A DNA stretch of 64,000 nt. Source: JBCBDX01 sp039822005 (lineage in GTDB: Bacteria; Pseudomonadota; Alphaproteobacteria; Rhizobiales; Rhizobiaceae). The notes beneath the pieces were generated by a model that ran no database searches, was not told where the DNA came from, and saw only the letters and a program-made list of their open reading frames with translations. Location of the stretch: assembly GCA_039822005.1 (NCBI GenBank), contig JBCBMZ010000001.1, forward strand, positions 744,001-808,000. Direction: 5' to 3'. This document shows positions 8,938 to 17,207 of the stretch, one piece after another. The position numbers and the translations under genes were made by a program. The stretch's first letter is position 1. Each line of letters begins with the position of its first letter.

Positions 8938-9516
8938 ATGGAGCGCTATAGACAGACCATGAAATCTCTCCGCCTGCTCCTTTCGCTCTTTTTTGTCAGT
9001 GCTTTTTGGGTGGGTAGCGTCTTTGCCCAGATCGCCGCCGAAAACCTTGTCTCACGCATGCCGGAAGGCTTTCACGTTGTGCATTCCGACACCAAGAACC
9101 GCGACACCATTGTGGAGATGGTGCCTTTAAGTGAGACCCGTGAGAATTGGCGCACGCTCTTGAAGGTCAACATCCTGCGCCGCACCTCACTTTCCGCTTT
9201 GGAGTTTCAACTGCAATTGGTTGCCGGTTGGGATCGGGCATGTCCGGTCAGTAACCGCACGCCCATCGATGCGGGGTTTGAAAACGGCTATGAATTTGCC
9301 GTCGATCTCTTGATGTGCGCAAATGCGCCGGAGACCGATGCGCCAACTTCCGTGCTCGTGAAATCCATCCGCGGCCATGACGCGCTTTATTCGCTGCAGG
9401 TTTCGATGCGTGGCGATATCGAACTCGATGAGACCTTTGAGTGGGTCAGCTATATGCGTGGCATTCAGGTCTGTGACACGCGAAAGCAAAACCATCCTTG
9501 CCCCGAGGGTTGGTAG
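8938..9516 (+). CDS. Secreted protein of unknown function
   Basis: A 192-residue protein with a clear signal peptide: a basic start, then LRLLLSLFFVSAFWVGSVFAQ, with likely cleavage after VFA (about residue 28). The mature part contains MPEGF, an aromatic/Trp-rich middle (ENWRTLLKVN, VAGWDRACPV) and four cysteines that could form disulphides in the periplasm. I recognise no family. Starts at 8938 and 8959 are both possible; an in-frame ATG at 8890 would overlap the KAP gene end. It follows the KAP gene on the same strand by 34 bases, so they may be co-transcribed. Its stop codon touches the stop codon of the convergent ung gene with no spacer. Confidence 0.65.
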   Translation: MERYRQTMKSLRLLLSLFFVSAFWVGSVFAQIAAENLVSRMPEGFHVVHSDTKNRDTIVEMVPLSETRENWRTLLKVNILRRTSLSALEFQLQLVAGWDRACPVSNRTPIDAGFENGYEFAVDLLMCANAPETDAPTSVLVKSIRGHDALYSLQVSMRGDIELDETFEWVSYMRGIQVCDTRKQNHPCPEGW

Positions 9517-10194
9517 TCACGCCAAACGCCAGTCAATCGGCTTGCCACCGTGCTGCACCAAAAAATCATTGGCCTTTGAAAACGGCTTTGTACCGAAAAA
9601 TCCCTTGTGTGCCGACAGCGGCGATGGATGCGGAGCTTTTAGAACCAAGTGCTTTTGTTGGTTCACAAACGCAGCCTTCTTCTGCGCGTAGGCACCCCAC
9701 AAGATAAAAACGGCGGGCTTGTTGCGCCTGTCGATCAGCTTAACGATCGCATCGGTGAATTGTTCCCATCCCTTTCCGCGATGTGAAGCAGCCTGGTGGG
9801 CTTCCACCGTCAAAACCGAGTTAAGCAACAAAACGCCTTGCTCGGCCCATTTTTCCAAATTGCCGTGCGGGGCAGGAGCGATACCAAGGTCGGCCTCAAG
9901 CTCTTTGTATATATTGACAAGCGAAGGGGGGATGCGCACGCCGCGTGGAACGGAAAAACTCAATCCATGCGCTTGGCCCGGACCATGATACGGATCTTGC
10001 CCCAGGATCAGAACCTTCACTTGGTCTAAAGGGGTGGTGTCCAATGCGTGGAACCACTGGGCGGCAGGCGGGAAAATCCGCTTGCCGGCTTCGTGTTCGG
10101 TGACAAGAAAATTGCGTAAGGACCGCATATAGTCGGCCGCAAATTCATCGCGCAACGGTTCAAGCCAGCTGGCATCGAGTTTAATTGATGTCAT
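9517..10194 (-). CDS. ung: Uracil-DNA glycosylase (family 1)
   Basis: A 225-residue family 1 UDG that removes uracil from DNA, the first step of base excision repair. The water-activating motif GQDPYHGPGQAHGLSF has its catalytic Asp at about residue 67. The DNA-intercalation loop HPSPLSAHKGFFG is near residue 188. Length is standard. The gene converges on the upstream secreted-protein gene without any gap and is divergent from the next gene, so it is probably transcribed alone. Confidence 0.97.
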   Translation of the reverse strand: MTSIKLDASWLEPLRDEFAADYMRSLRNFLVTEHEAGKRIFPPAAQWFHALDTTPLDQVKVLILGQDPYHGPGQAHGLSFSVPRGVRIPPSLVNIYKELEADLGIAPAPHGNLEKWAEQGVLLLNSVLTVEAHQAASHRGKGWEQFTDAIVKLIDRRNKPAVFILWGAYAQKKAAFVNQQKHLVLKAPHPSPLSAHKGFFGTKPFSKANDFLVQHGGKPIDWRLA

Positions 10195-10263
10195 GCGCTA
10201 AAATCCTGTGGCCGTGTTGGCATCACCCATGTTTAAATTAGGTATCGACCGGGAGGAAAGCCG

Positions 10264-11460
10264 ATGCGTGTGTTATTTACTCTTTTGCTCATGGCCGTCC
10301 CTTTGCTGGCCGCCCCTGCAAACGCGCAGTCAGGCCGGGTGACACAGGAGCAAAGCGGTGGCCAATTGCGCCTTGAGTTCAACCGGTCACCTGCCTCGGC
10401 GATCCGACTTCTCGAAAGCCAAGGCTATGTCGAGATTAAAGTGTTGAACCGTGATCTTCTGGTAATGCGGCTCGAAGCTTGTCGTGACGGTCAGCGCGTT
10501 CAATTCTCTTTGCGTTTGGACGGGCGGATTTTCAATGCCCGCCGTGTGGGGGCATGTCAGAGGAAATCCATTGATGAGGCGCAAGCCCGAGCGATTGCCC
10601 GCGACGAGGGTTTGCTTGGTATCGCCATTGAACGCACCGAAAACGGGTTTCGCGCCATTGGCTGCAATCAAGGGCGAAACCGGATTGTTCTGCGATTGGC
10701 AAGAAATGGTAACATCGAGAACCGGCGCCGCACGGGCCGTTGCACGACAATCCTGAACATCGAAGATGTTGCGGTGCGGTTGAGGGATCAAGGCTATACA
10801 GAATTGGAATATGATGAGAGCGAGCGCCGTGCGCCCTATCGTTTCCGTGTTTGCCGTGGCGGAACACGTCTTGCATTGGACATGACTGGTTTCGGCCAAA
10901 TTGAAAAGCAAATGATCATTGGCCGCTGTACCGGCCCCATTGAGCTTGGCCAATTGCCTGATTTGTTGAGCGACAGGGGTTATCAGCGCATTGAGATCAT
11001 CGATCGCACAGCGCCGATTTACGTTGTTGAAGCGTGCAGGGAAGACACGCGTTTCGAACTGATTGTTGATGAGCGTGGACGGGTTTTGCAGGAAACCGAA
11101 CTCGAACCATGCCGGGCCGGTGTGGACGCGGCAGACTTGAAAGTCTCGATGGAACGTGAGGGCTTTTACAATATTCGCGTTGAGCGCGGGGCAGGCGGCC
11201 GGTTCAGTGCGGTGGCTTGCTATGGGCAAGTATCATACCGTTTGACCTATACACGGTTTGGCGACTTGAGCGATCAGTTCCGCGTCAACAATTGCCGCCC
11301 CATGAATTTCGGTGAGTTGGCCGCCATCGCCAGAGCGCGCGACGTTGGTGAACCAAGGATGGTGTTGGAAGGCTGCCGGGACGGACTGGGTGTAATCGCG
11401 CGCCTTGATCGCAATGGCGTTTTCATAGAACGGTCAGCGCCATCGACCCGGTGCCGCTAA
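10264..11460 (+). CDS. Secreted protein with six PepSY-like cysteine-pair repeats
   Basis: A 398-residue exported protein. The signal peptide MRVLFTLLLMAVPLLAAPANA precedes six repeats of about 60-65 residues. Each repeat has a helix-like segment, then a C-[RNY]-x-G core and, about 20 residues on, a second Cys in an R-x-x-x-C-like context (for example EACRDGQRVQF...RRVGAC; IGCNQGRNRIV...RRTGRC; VCRGGTRLALD...IGRC). The pattern suggests one disulphide per repeat and a PepSY-like fold, by resemblance only. RBS GGGAGGAAA lies 5-13 bases before the ATG. It stands between divergent ung and convergent dksA-like genes. No function can be assigned. Confidence 0.75.
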   Translation: MRVLFTLLLMAVPLLAAPANAQSGRVTQEQSGGQLRLEFNRSPASAIRLLESQGYVEIKVLNRDLLVMRLEACRDGQRVQFSLRLDGRIFNARRVGACQRKSIDEAQARAIARDEGLLGIAIERTENGFRAIGCNQGRNRIVLRLARNGNIENRRRTGRCTTILNIEDVAVRLRDQGYTELEYDESERRAPYRFRVCRGGTRLALDMTGFGQIEKQMIIGRCTGPIELGQLPDLLSDRGYQRIEIIDRTAPIYVVEACREDTRFELIVDERGRVLQETELEPCRAGVDAADLKVSMEREGFYNIRVERGAGGRFSAVACYGQVSYRLTYTRFGDLSDQFRVNNCRPMNFGELAAIARARDVGEPRMVLEGCRDGLGVIARLDRNGVFIERSAPSTRCR

Positions 11461-11506
11461 GCCGATGCGCCATTCATAAGCGGACCCTTTTTGTGCCCGC
11501 GGCTGT

Positions 11507-11830
11507 TTAGGCCCCGGGGGCGTGCTTTTCGCAAAATGGGGTGTGCGGCAACAGTTCCAAGCGATCTTCAGCAATTTTTTCGCCACTGATGACGCAATAG
11601 CCAAAGGTACCGTCTTCAATGCGTTTAAGGGCCGCATCGATGGCCTTGATCTCGTCCTGACCGGAGACGCCCAGATCTTCCAAGACCTCGTCCTGCTCGC
11701 TCTCGGTTGCATCATCGTCCCAATTGCGATTTGCTGGTTGATCGAGTTCGTCTTCGATATTTTCCAATCGCATGACGAGGTATTTTCGCCTTGTTTCCAG
11801 CTTGGCGCGGTACTTTTCGAAGTCGGTCAT
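11507..11830 (-). CDS. DksA/TraR family zinc-finger protein with degenerate finger
   Basis: A 107-residue DksA/TraR-type protein. An N-terminal coiled coil (KLETRRKYLVMRLENIEDEL) leads to an acidic turn and a short C-terminal finger, GYCVISGEKI...HTPFCEKHA. In canonical DksA the finger is C-x2-C...C-x2-C; here the second Cys is Ser and the last is His, leaving Cys, Cys and His. DksA-family proteins bind the RNA polymerase secondary channel and tune initiation, and forms with fewer cysteines are known as zinc-sparing or redox-sensitive variants. An FNR/FixK-type box lies 60 bases before the start, suggesting oxygen control. Confidence 0.8.
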   Translation of the reverse strand: MTDFEKYRAKLETRRKYLVMRLENIEDELDQPANRNWDDDATESEQDEVLEDLGVSGQDEIKAIDAALKRIEDGTFGYCVISGEKIAEDRLELLPHTPFCEKHAPGA

Positions 11831-11889
11831 GCGGCCTTCCTTTCAGCTACTTGGTATAAGCAGGTTAGGACGCGCGGGCGCGTTATCCA

Positions 11890-11903
11890 TTGATTTAAAT
11901 CAA
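11890..11903. promoter_or_regulatory. FNR/FixK-type box (TTGAT-N4-ATCAA)
   Basis: TTGATTTAAATCAA is a perfect palindrome identical to the FNR/FixK consensus TTGAT-N4-ATCAA. Its centre is about 66 bases upstream of the minus-strand dksA-like start. A site centred at -41.5 would place the transcript start near 11855 with a 25-base leader, which is sensible. The plus-strand L,D-transpeptidase gene is 230 bases away. Confidence 0.65.
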
Positions 11904-12001
11904 ATGGCCGCGCCTGCCTCCCGTCGGCTGAACCCTTCCGCCAGCAACAACGCATTATCGCCAGAATGCTCATTTAAGGCCTTAATCGGCAAGTGTCGGC
12001 T

Positions 12002-12029
12002 CTGGTGCTTCACACTCCCAAAGCACCAG
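12002..12029. other. Perfect 9-bp hairpin in the 11.8-12.1 kb intergenic region
   Basis: CTGGTGCTT (12002-12010) and AAGCACCAG (12021-12029) form a perfect stem with a 10-base loop. No T-run follows on the plus strand, so it is not an ordinary terminator. The roughly 300-base intergenic region also holds the FNR/FixK box and a direct repeat, and I see no gene in it. Confidence 0.5.
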
Positions 12030-12058
12030 GGCTGACATGCGCCAGCATATTTATTGAC

Positions 12059-12099
12059 CATTTTTCAAGGCCGCTTGCCGGGCCGGAACATTTTTCAAG
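12059..12099 (+). repeat. Direct repeat CATTTTTCAAG with 30-bp period
   Basis: CATTTTTCAAG occurs at 12059-12069 and again at 12089-12099, an exact 11-base repeat spaced 30 bp (about three helical turns) and ending 33 bases before the L,D-transpeptidase ATG. This could be a pair of sites for a dimeric regulator. It is unassigned. Confidence 0.5.
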
Positions 12100-12132
12100 C
12101 GCTCAGCTGCTTGTCGAAAAGAGTAATTTGTG

Positions 12133-12849
12133 ATGACGCATTCGATCAAACGCAGGAACTTTCTAGGCTTGGCCGCAACCGGTGTTCTCGCCGGATGTGG
12201 TGTGATCGGCAGAGGAGACTATGAGCCGTTTCCGACCACACCAAGTGCACTGCTTCCGGTAACGGCACCGTCAACCATGCCGCTCTTTTACGGCCCGCTG
12301 CCGCTTGAGCAGTTTCCCGTGCCGGCAGTGCCTCAAAATGTTGTTCCGCCACAATATTGGCGCAAGCAAGTATTGAACCCTTATCCCAACTATGCGTCCG
12401 GCTCATTGGTGGTGGACCCGCAAAACTTCTATCTCTACCTCGTTCAACCGAACGGTACGGCCATGCGTTACGGTATCGGCGTTGGAAAGCAGGGATTTGC
12501 CTGGTCCGGAAATGCGGTTGTCCAATTCAAACGCGAATGGCCCCGCTGGAAAGCACCGGCAAGCATGATAGCGCGGCGCCCCGACCTGGAGCCCTATTCC
12601 GTTGAAAATGGCGGTATGGACCCCGGGTTGAAAAACCCGCTGGGAGCCCGTGCGCTGTATTTGTTTGAAAATGGCAAAGACACACTCTACCGCATTCATG
12701 GAACACCAGAAGCTGGTTCCATCGGCAGGGCCGTCTCGTCGGGGTGTATTCGCATGCTCAACCATGATGTTATCGACATATATAACCGCGTTCCGAACGG
12801 AGCGCCGGTTATTGTTTTGCGAGCAACAATCCCTCCCATACTAAGCTAG
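12133..12849 (+). CDS. L,D-transpeptidase (ErfK/YbiS/YcfS/YnhG family)
   Basis: A 238-residue exported enzyme. The start MTHSIKRRNFLGLAATGVLAGC has a twin-arginine (RRNF) and a lipobox LAGC, suggesting an exported lipoprotein. The YkuD domain covers the C-terminal half and ends with HGTPEAGSIGRAVSSGCIRM, which holds the catalytic Cys at about residue 205 in the S-x-GCIRM motif. Such enzymes make 3-3 peptidoglycan cross-links or attach outer-membrane proteins to murein, both common in Hyphomicrobiales. The ATG at 12133 is preferred over the adjoining GTG at 12130. It may be regulated through the direct repeat upstream. Confidence 0.92.
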   Translation: MTHSIKRRNFLGLAATGVLAGCGVIGRGDYEPFPTTPSALLPVTAPSTMPLFYGPLPLEQFPVPAVPQNVVPPQYWRKQVLNPYPNYASGSLVVDPQNFYLYLVQPNGTAMRYGIGVGKQGFAWSGNAVVQFKREWPRWKAPASMIARRPDLEPYSVENGGMDPGLKNPLGARALYLFENGKDTLYRIHGTPEAGSIGRAVSSGCIRMLNHDVIDIYNRVPNGAPVIVLRATIPPILS

Positions 12850-12944
12850 CGCGGGAGCAAACGTTTTTGTTATCGACAAAACATTGGAACGCCTCGAAAA
12901 TTCATCTACGTAGGTGGGAAACCGACCTCAAAGAGGAATTTTAA

Positions 12945-13607
12945 ATGCCGCGCCAAATTACGTTTTCCCGCCGTCATGCATTGCGCCTGGGCACAGCCGT
13001 CACAACCATTGCTCTGGTGCCCAAATTGGCATCTGCCCAATCATTGCCAAAACCATCCGGCTCGGTGAGCATGGAGGACCTCCTGGCGGAAAATGCATTG
13101 CCCGATATGGTCAAAGGTGACGAGAACGCACCGGTCACGATCGTTGAATATGCATCCATGACCTGCGGTTTTTGTGCGTTGTTCCACAATGATGTTTGGC
13201 CGGAAATTGACAAGAAATACGTGGAAACCGGCAAGGTTCGTTTTATCTTGCGCGAATTCCCGCTTGATCCGCGTGCTGCGGCGGCGGCGATGTTGGCCCG
13301 TTGCGCGCCAAATGATGCTTATTTTGCCATGGTCGATGTGCTCTTCAAGCAGCAAACAAGTTGGTCCCGTGCGGAAGATGCGCGCCCGCCGCTGGAAAAT
13401 ATCGCCAAATTGGCCGGTTTTACACAAGAGAGCTTCGAAGCCTGCTTGACCGACCAAAAGCTTCTGGATGATGTCAACGCCATACGCGTGCGCGGGTCTG
13501 AAGAATTTGGCGTGAGTTCAACGCCGACTTTCTTCATCAACGGGGATAGATATTCCGGAGTGCTGCCGGTTGATCAGTTGTCAGCCATTATCGACGCCAA
13601 ACTCTAG
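12945..13607 (+). CDS. DsbA family periplasmic thiol:disulphide protein
   Basis: A 220-residue thioredoxin-fold protein (thioredoxin_4/DsbA-like) with a signal peptide ending near ASA/Q31. The active-site motif is CGFC (residues 74-77), and a cis-Pro motif SSTPTFFING lies near 185. It probably oxidises or reduces disulphides of exported proteins; DsbA-type oxidase versus DsbG/C-like reductase cannot be decided from sequence. AAAGAGGA lies 8 bases before the ATG. dsbA-like genes directly before smc are a conserved alphaproteobacterial arrangement, as seen here. Confidence 0.92.
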   Translation: MPRQITFSRRHALRLGTAVTTIALVPKLASAQSLPKPSGSVSMEDLLAENALPDMVKGDENAPVTIVEYASMTCGFCALFHNDVWPEIDKKYVETGKVRFILREFPLDPRAAAAAMLARCAPNDAYFAMVDVLFKQQTSWSRAEDARPPLENIAKLAGFTQESFEACLTDQKLLDDVNAIRVRGSEEFGVSSTPTFFINGDRYSGVLPVDQLSAIIDAKL

Positions 13608-13670
13608 TCTCGTATCTGCAAGATACGGGAGCGGTACAACTGCGCCGCTTAATGTGGGGTGGTGCATTCG

Positions 13671-16600
13671 ATGAAATTTGAAAAACTCCGCCTTCTCGGC
13701 TTCAAGTCTTTCGTCGAGCCGACAGAATTTATCATTGAAAATGGGCTGACCGGTGTGGTCGGCCCCAATGGTTGCGGCAAGTCCAACCTCGTTGAAGCGT
13801 TGCGTTGGGTGATGGGCGAAAGTTCTTACAAGAACATGCGCGCGTCCGGTATGGACGATGTCATATTTTCCGGGTCCGCAAGCCGTCCTTCCCGGAACAT
13901 GGCAGAGGTCGCGCTTTTTCTCGACAACAAAGATCGCACAGCGCCGGCCAGTTTCAATGATGCCGAGAGCTTGCAGGTGGCGCGACGCATCGAGCGCGAT
14001 GCGGGTTCAGCCTACAAAATCAACGGCAAGGATGCCCGTGCCAAAGATGTGCAATTGTTGTTCGCCGATCAGTCAACCGGTGCCCGATCACCGTCCATGG
14101 TCGGTCAGGGGCGCATTGGAGAACTGATCCAGGCCAAGCCGCAAGCCCGCAGGGCGTTGCTGGAAGAGGCGGCAGGCATATCCGGACTGCATTCCCGTCG
14201 GCACGAGGCTGAACTGCGGCTGCGCGCGGCTGAGACCAATTTGGAGCGGCTGGATGATGTGGTTTCGGAACTAGAAAGCCAAATCGACAGTTTGAAACGT
14301 CAGGCTCGCCAAGCAAACCGGTTTAAAGCACTCTCACGCGACATCCGCTCTGCCGAAGCCATCTTGCTCCACTTGAAATGGTCTCAGGCCAAAGAGGTTG
14401 AAGGCGAAGCGCAATCTTTGCTCTCAAACGCTACTGCGTCGGTTGCCGCAGCGGCGCAAACGCAAATGCAAACCGCAAAGGATCAGGCGGCAGCGCAACA
14501 TCATTTGCCACCCCTACGGCAGAAAGAGGCGGAAACCGCAGCGGCCTTGCAGCGATTGACTATTGCACGCGAACAAATCGATGCCGAGACCAAGCGTATC
14601 GAAGCCCGCCGCAAAGAGTATGAAGAACGCATTGCGCAACTGGCCCGTGACATTGAGCGTGAAGAGACAATGCGTGCCGAAAACGCCGGGTTCCTCACCG
14701 CGCTAGACGAAGAAGAAATGCAACTGAAAGCCAATGAGGACGGGTCTGCTGATCGGGCCGCCCAGCTGGAATTGGCCCGTGATGAAAGCGCTGTTGCGCT
14801 GTCGCAAAGTGAGGCGGCGCTTTCCGAGGTTACCGAACTTCGCGCCGAAACGCTGGCACTGAGGAGCCAGTTGGAAAAGCGCATCGGGGAAGCATCGCAG
14901 CGCAAAGCGCGCCTTGAAGCCCAGCATGAAGCCAACGGCACGGACATGGCAGATTTAGTGTCTCAGATCGCCCAACTGCCTGACCCGGATGCCAAGGCAA
15001 AGTCGGTGGCGGTTGCCGAGGAAGAAATATCAAAGGCGGAGGTTGCGGCGCGCGCGGCGGAGGTCAACGTGGCGCAAGCCCGCGAGCAGGAATCCAGCTT
15101 GCGTCCCGTTCTCAGTCAGGCGCGTGATATTGTCGGCGCGCTGGAGGCCGAGGCGCGAACCATCGCAAAACTTCTCAACGTTGAAGGTGCTGATCTTTTT
15201 GCGCCTGTTGTTGAAAGCCTCAAGGTTTCCAAAGGTTTTGAGACGGCGCTAGGCGCAGCTATGGGCGATGATCTGGAAGTGCCCGCTGAAGCGGCGTCAC
15301 CGGTCCATTGGGCGGGTGCGAAAATCGAGGCGACAGATCCCGACCTACCCGATGATGTTGAACCATTGGCAGCTTTTGTGACGGGCGGTGACGCCATTGG
15401 CAGGCGTTTGGCGCAAGTGGGCGTTGTTGCCAATGAAGCGGAAGGTGATCGTCTGAGCGAAGGCCTTTCGGTTGGCCAGCGTCTTGTGACGAAAGAAGGT
15501 GCCCTGTGGCGTTGGGACGGCTATCGCGCTAAGGCAGATGCGCCGTCCGCGGCCGCGCTTCGCCTTGCCCAAAAGAACCGGCTGGCTGAACTGGACGCTG
15601 AAATTGTCGCGGCGACGAGGGCAAAGACTGACGCGGAAAATGCTGTCATCGGCGCCGAAGCCGCCACTCGCGACGCGCAAAAGTCGGAAGCAGAAGGCCG
15701 CAACCATGTCCGCGCGGCACAGGCAAAGGCTCAAGGCGCCCGTCAGGAGCTGGCGGCTGCAGAGCGTGCGACCGGCGAATTGTCACGCCGTCGAGCGGTG
15801 CTTGAAGAGGCAGAGCAGCGCCTGCGGGCAGATCTAAACGAAAACACGACCGTTTTGGCGGAGGCGCAGGCGGCGCTTGCGGCAGAACCGGAAAGTGAAA
15901 CATATGATGCGCGCTTGAGCGAAGCGCAGACCCGTGTCGCGCAGGACAGGGCGAAAGCGGCCGAAGCACGCGCAGCTTTTGAAGGTATTTCGCGAGAGCG
16001 CGATCAACGAACGAAGCGCATGGAGGCGATCGGGCGCGAACGGGTCAATTGGGTGCGTCGCGGTGAAAACGCTGCGGCGCAAATTGAAACGCTGACGACC
16101 CGCAAAACCGATTCTGAAAAGGCCTTGGCGCAAATTTCCGGAACGCCGGAAGAACTCGAAATAAAGCGTCGTGAATTGATGCGCGAGATCGACAAGGCAG
16201 GCATCAATCGCCAACAAGCAGCCGATGGATTAGCCAAGGCAGAAACAACCGCGCGTGAGGCAGACAAAGCTGCCAATGAGGCCGTCACTGAACTGGCTCA
16301 GGCCCGCGAGGCGCGTGCACGCGCCGAGGAGCGGTTGATTGCGCTCACTGCGCGCCGCGAGGATGTGGAGGCCCGCATTGTGGAGGTTTTGCAGTGCCAA
16401 CCGCATCAGGCGCTGGCGAAGGCCGAGCTGGCAGCCGACGATAGTCTACCGGAGTTGGCACCCACGGAAAAACGCCTCGAGCGCCTCAAGATCGAACGCG
16501 AACGACTGGGTGCGGTCAATCTGCGGGCTGAAGAAGAGCAATCGGAACTGGCTGAACGGCTTGAGACGATCACCTCCGAGCGTGATGATGTGATTGCCGC

Positions 16601-17132
16601 GATTGCCGAACTGCGCGGCGGTATCTCCGGTTTGAACAAGGAAGGCCGCGAACGGTTGCTGGTTGCCTTTGACGATGTCCAAACCCATTTCACCAAGCTG
16701 TTCACGCATCTGTTCGGTGGTGGTACCGCAGAGTTGCAACTGATCGAAAGCGATGACCCGCTTGAAGCCGGGCTTGAGATTATTGCCCGGCCACCCGGCA
16801 AAAAACCGCAGACGATGACGCTTTTGTCAGGCGGCGAGCAGGCTTTGACTGCCATGGCTCTCATTTTTGCGGTTTTTCTGACAAACCCCGCGCCGATCTG
16901 CGTGCTCGATGAGGTGGACGCACCGTTGGACGACTATAACGTGGAACGCTTTTGCGACCTGATGGATGAAATGACCCGCCAAACAGATACGCGCTTTGTG
17001 ATTATTACGCACAATCCGATCACCATGGCACGCATGGATCGGTTGTTTGGTGTCACGATGGCCGAGCAGGGCGTTTCCCAACTTGTATCTGTTGATCTTC
17101 ACCGTGCTGAAGAATTGCGTGAGGCCAGCTAG
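13671..17132 (+). CDS. smc: Chromosome segregation protein SMC
   Basis: A 1153-residue SMC ATPase. The N-terminal Walker A GPNGCGKSNLVEALRW (about 33-48) is followed by a long coiled coil, a hinge around residues 490-650, and a second coiled coil rich in Ala/Glu/Arg. The C-terminal signature LSGGEQALTAMAL (about 1052) and Walker B PICVLDEVDAPLDDYNVERF (about 1076) complete the head domain. It condenses and segregates the chromosome with ScpAB. In-frame GTGs at 13659 and 13662 exist, but MKFEKLRLLGFKSFVEP starting at ATG 13671 matches family starts. ppdK follows after 75 bases. Confidence 0.97.
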   Translation: MKFEKLRLLGFKSFVEPTEFIIENGLTGVVGPNGCGKSNLVEALRWVMGESSYKNMRASGMDDVIFSGSASRPSRNMAEVALFLDNKDRTAPASFNDAESLQVARRIERDAGSAYKINGKDARAKDVQLLFADQSTGARSPSMVGQGRIGELIQAKPQARRALLEEAAGISGLHSRRHEAELRLRAAETNLERLDDVVSELESQIDSLKRQARQANRFKALSRDIRSAEAILLHLKWSQAKEVEGEAQSLLSNATASVAAAAQTQMQTAKDQAAAQHHLPPLRQKEAETAAALQRLTIAREQIDAETKRIEARRKEYEERIAQLARDIEREETMRAENAGFLTALDEEEMQLKANEDGSADRAAQLELARDESAVALSQSEAALSEVTELRAETLALRSQLEKRIGEASQRKARLEAQHEANGTDMADLVSQIAQLPDPDAKAKSVAVAEEEISKAEVAARAAEVNVAQAREQESSLRPVLSQARDIVGALEAEARTIAKLLNVEGADLFAPVVESLKVSKGFETALGAAMGDDLEVPAEAASPVHWAGAKIEATDPDLPDDVEPLAAFVTGGDAIGRRLAQVGVVANEAEGDRLSEGLSVGQRLVTKEGALWRWDGYRAKADAPSAAALRLAQKNRLAELDAEIVAATRAKTDAENAVIGAEAATRDAQKSEAEGRNHVRAAQAKAQGARQELAAAERATGELSRRRAVLEEAEQRLRADLNENTTVLAEAQAALAAEPESETYDARLSEAQTRVAQDRAKAAEARAAFEGISRERDQRTKRMEAIGRERVNWVRRGENAAAQIETLTTRKTDSEKALAQISGTPEELEIKRRELMREIDKAGINRQQAADGLAKAETTAREADKAANEAVTELAQAREARARAEERLIALTARREDVEARIVEVLQCQPHQALAKAELAADDSLPELAPTEKRLERLKIERERLGAVNLRAEEEQSELAERLETITSERDDVIAAIAELRGGISGLNKEGRERLLVAFDDVQTHFTKLFTHLFGGGTAELQLIESDDPLEAGLEIIARPPGKKPQTMTLLSGGEQALTAMALIFAVFLTNPAPICVLDEVDAPLDDYNVERFCDLMDEMTRQTDTRFVIITHNPITMARMDRLFGVTMAEQGVSQLVSVDLHRAEELREAS

Positions 17133-17207
17133 GGCATAGGTAATTTGGGCGATAGCTTGCTGTCCCGCGAGCGTTTATGGTGCGTGCAAATCGCCAAGGG
17201 CTGATCG

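Noticed and set aside
12890..12930. EcfG-type promoter (GGAAC...CGT) before the dsbA-like gene
   Set aside because: The spacing is 18 bases and the -10 element lacks GTT, so it does not fit the GGAAC-N16/17-CGTT consensus.
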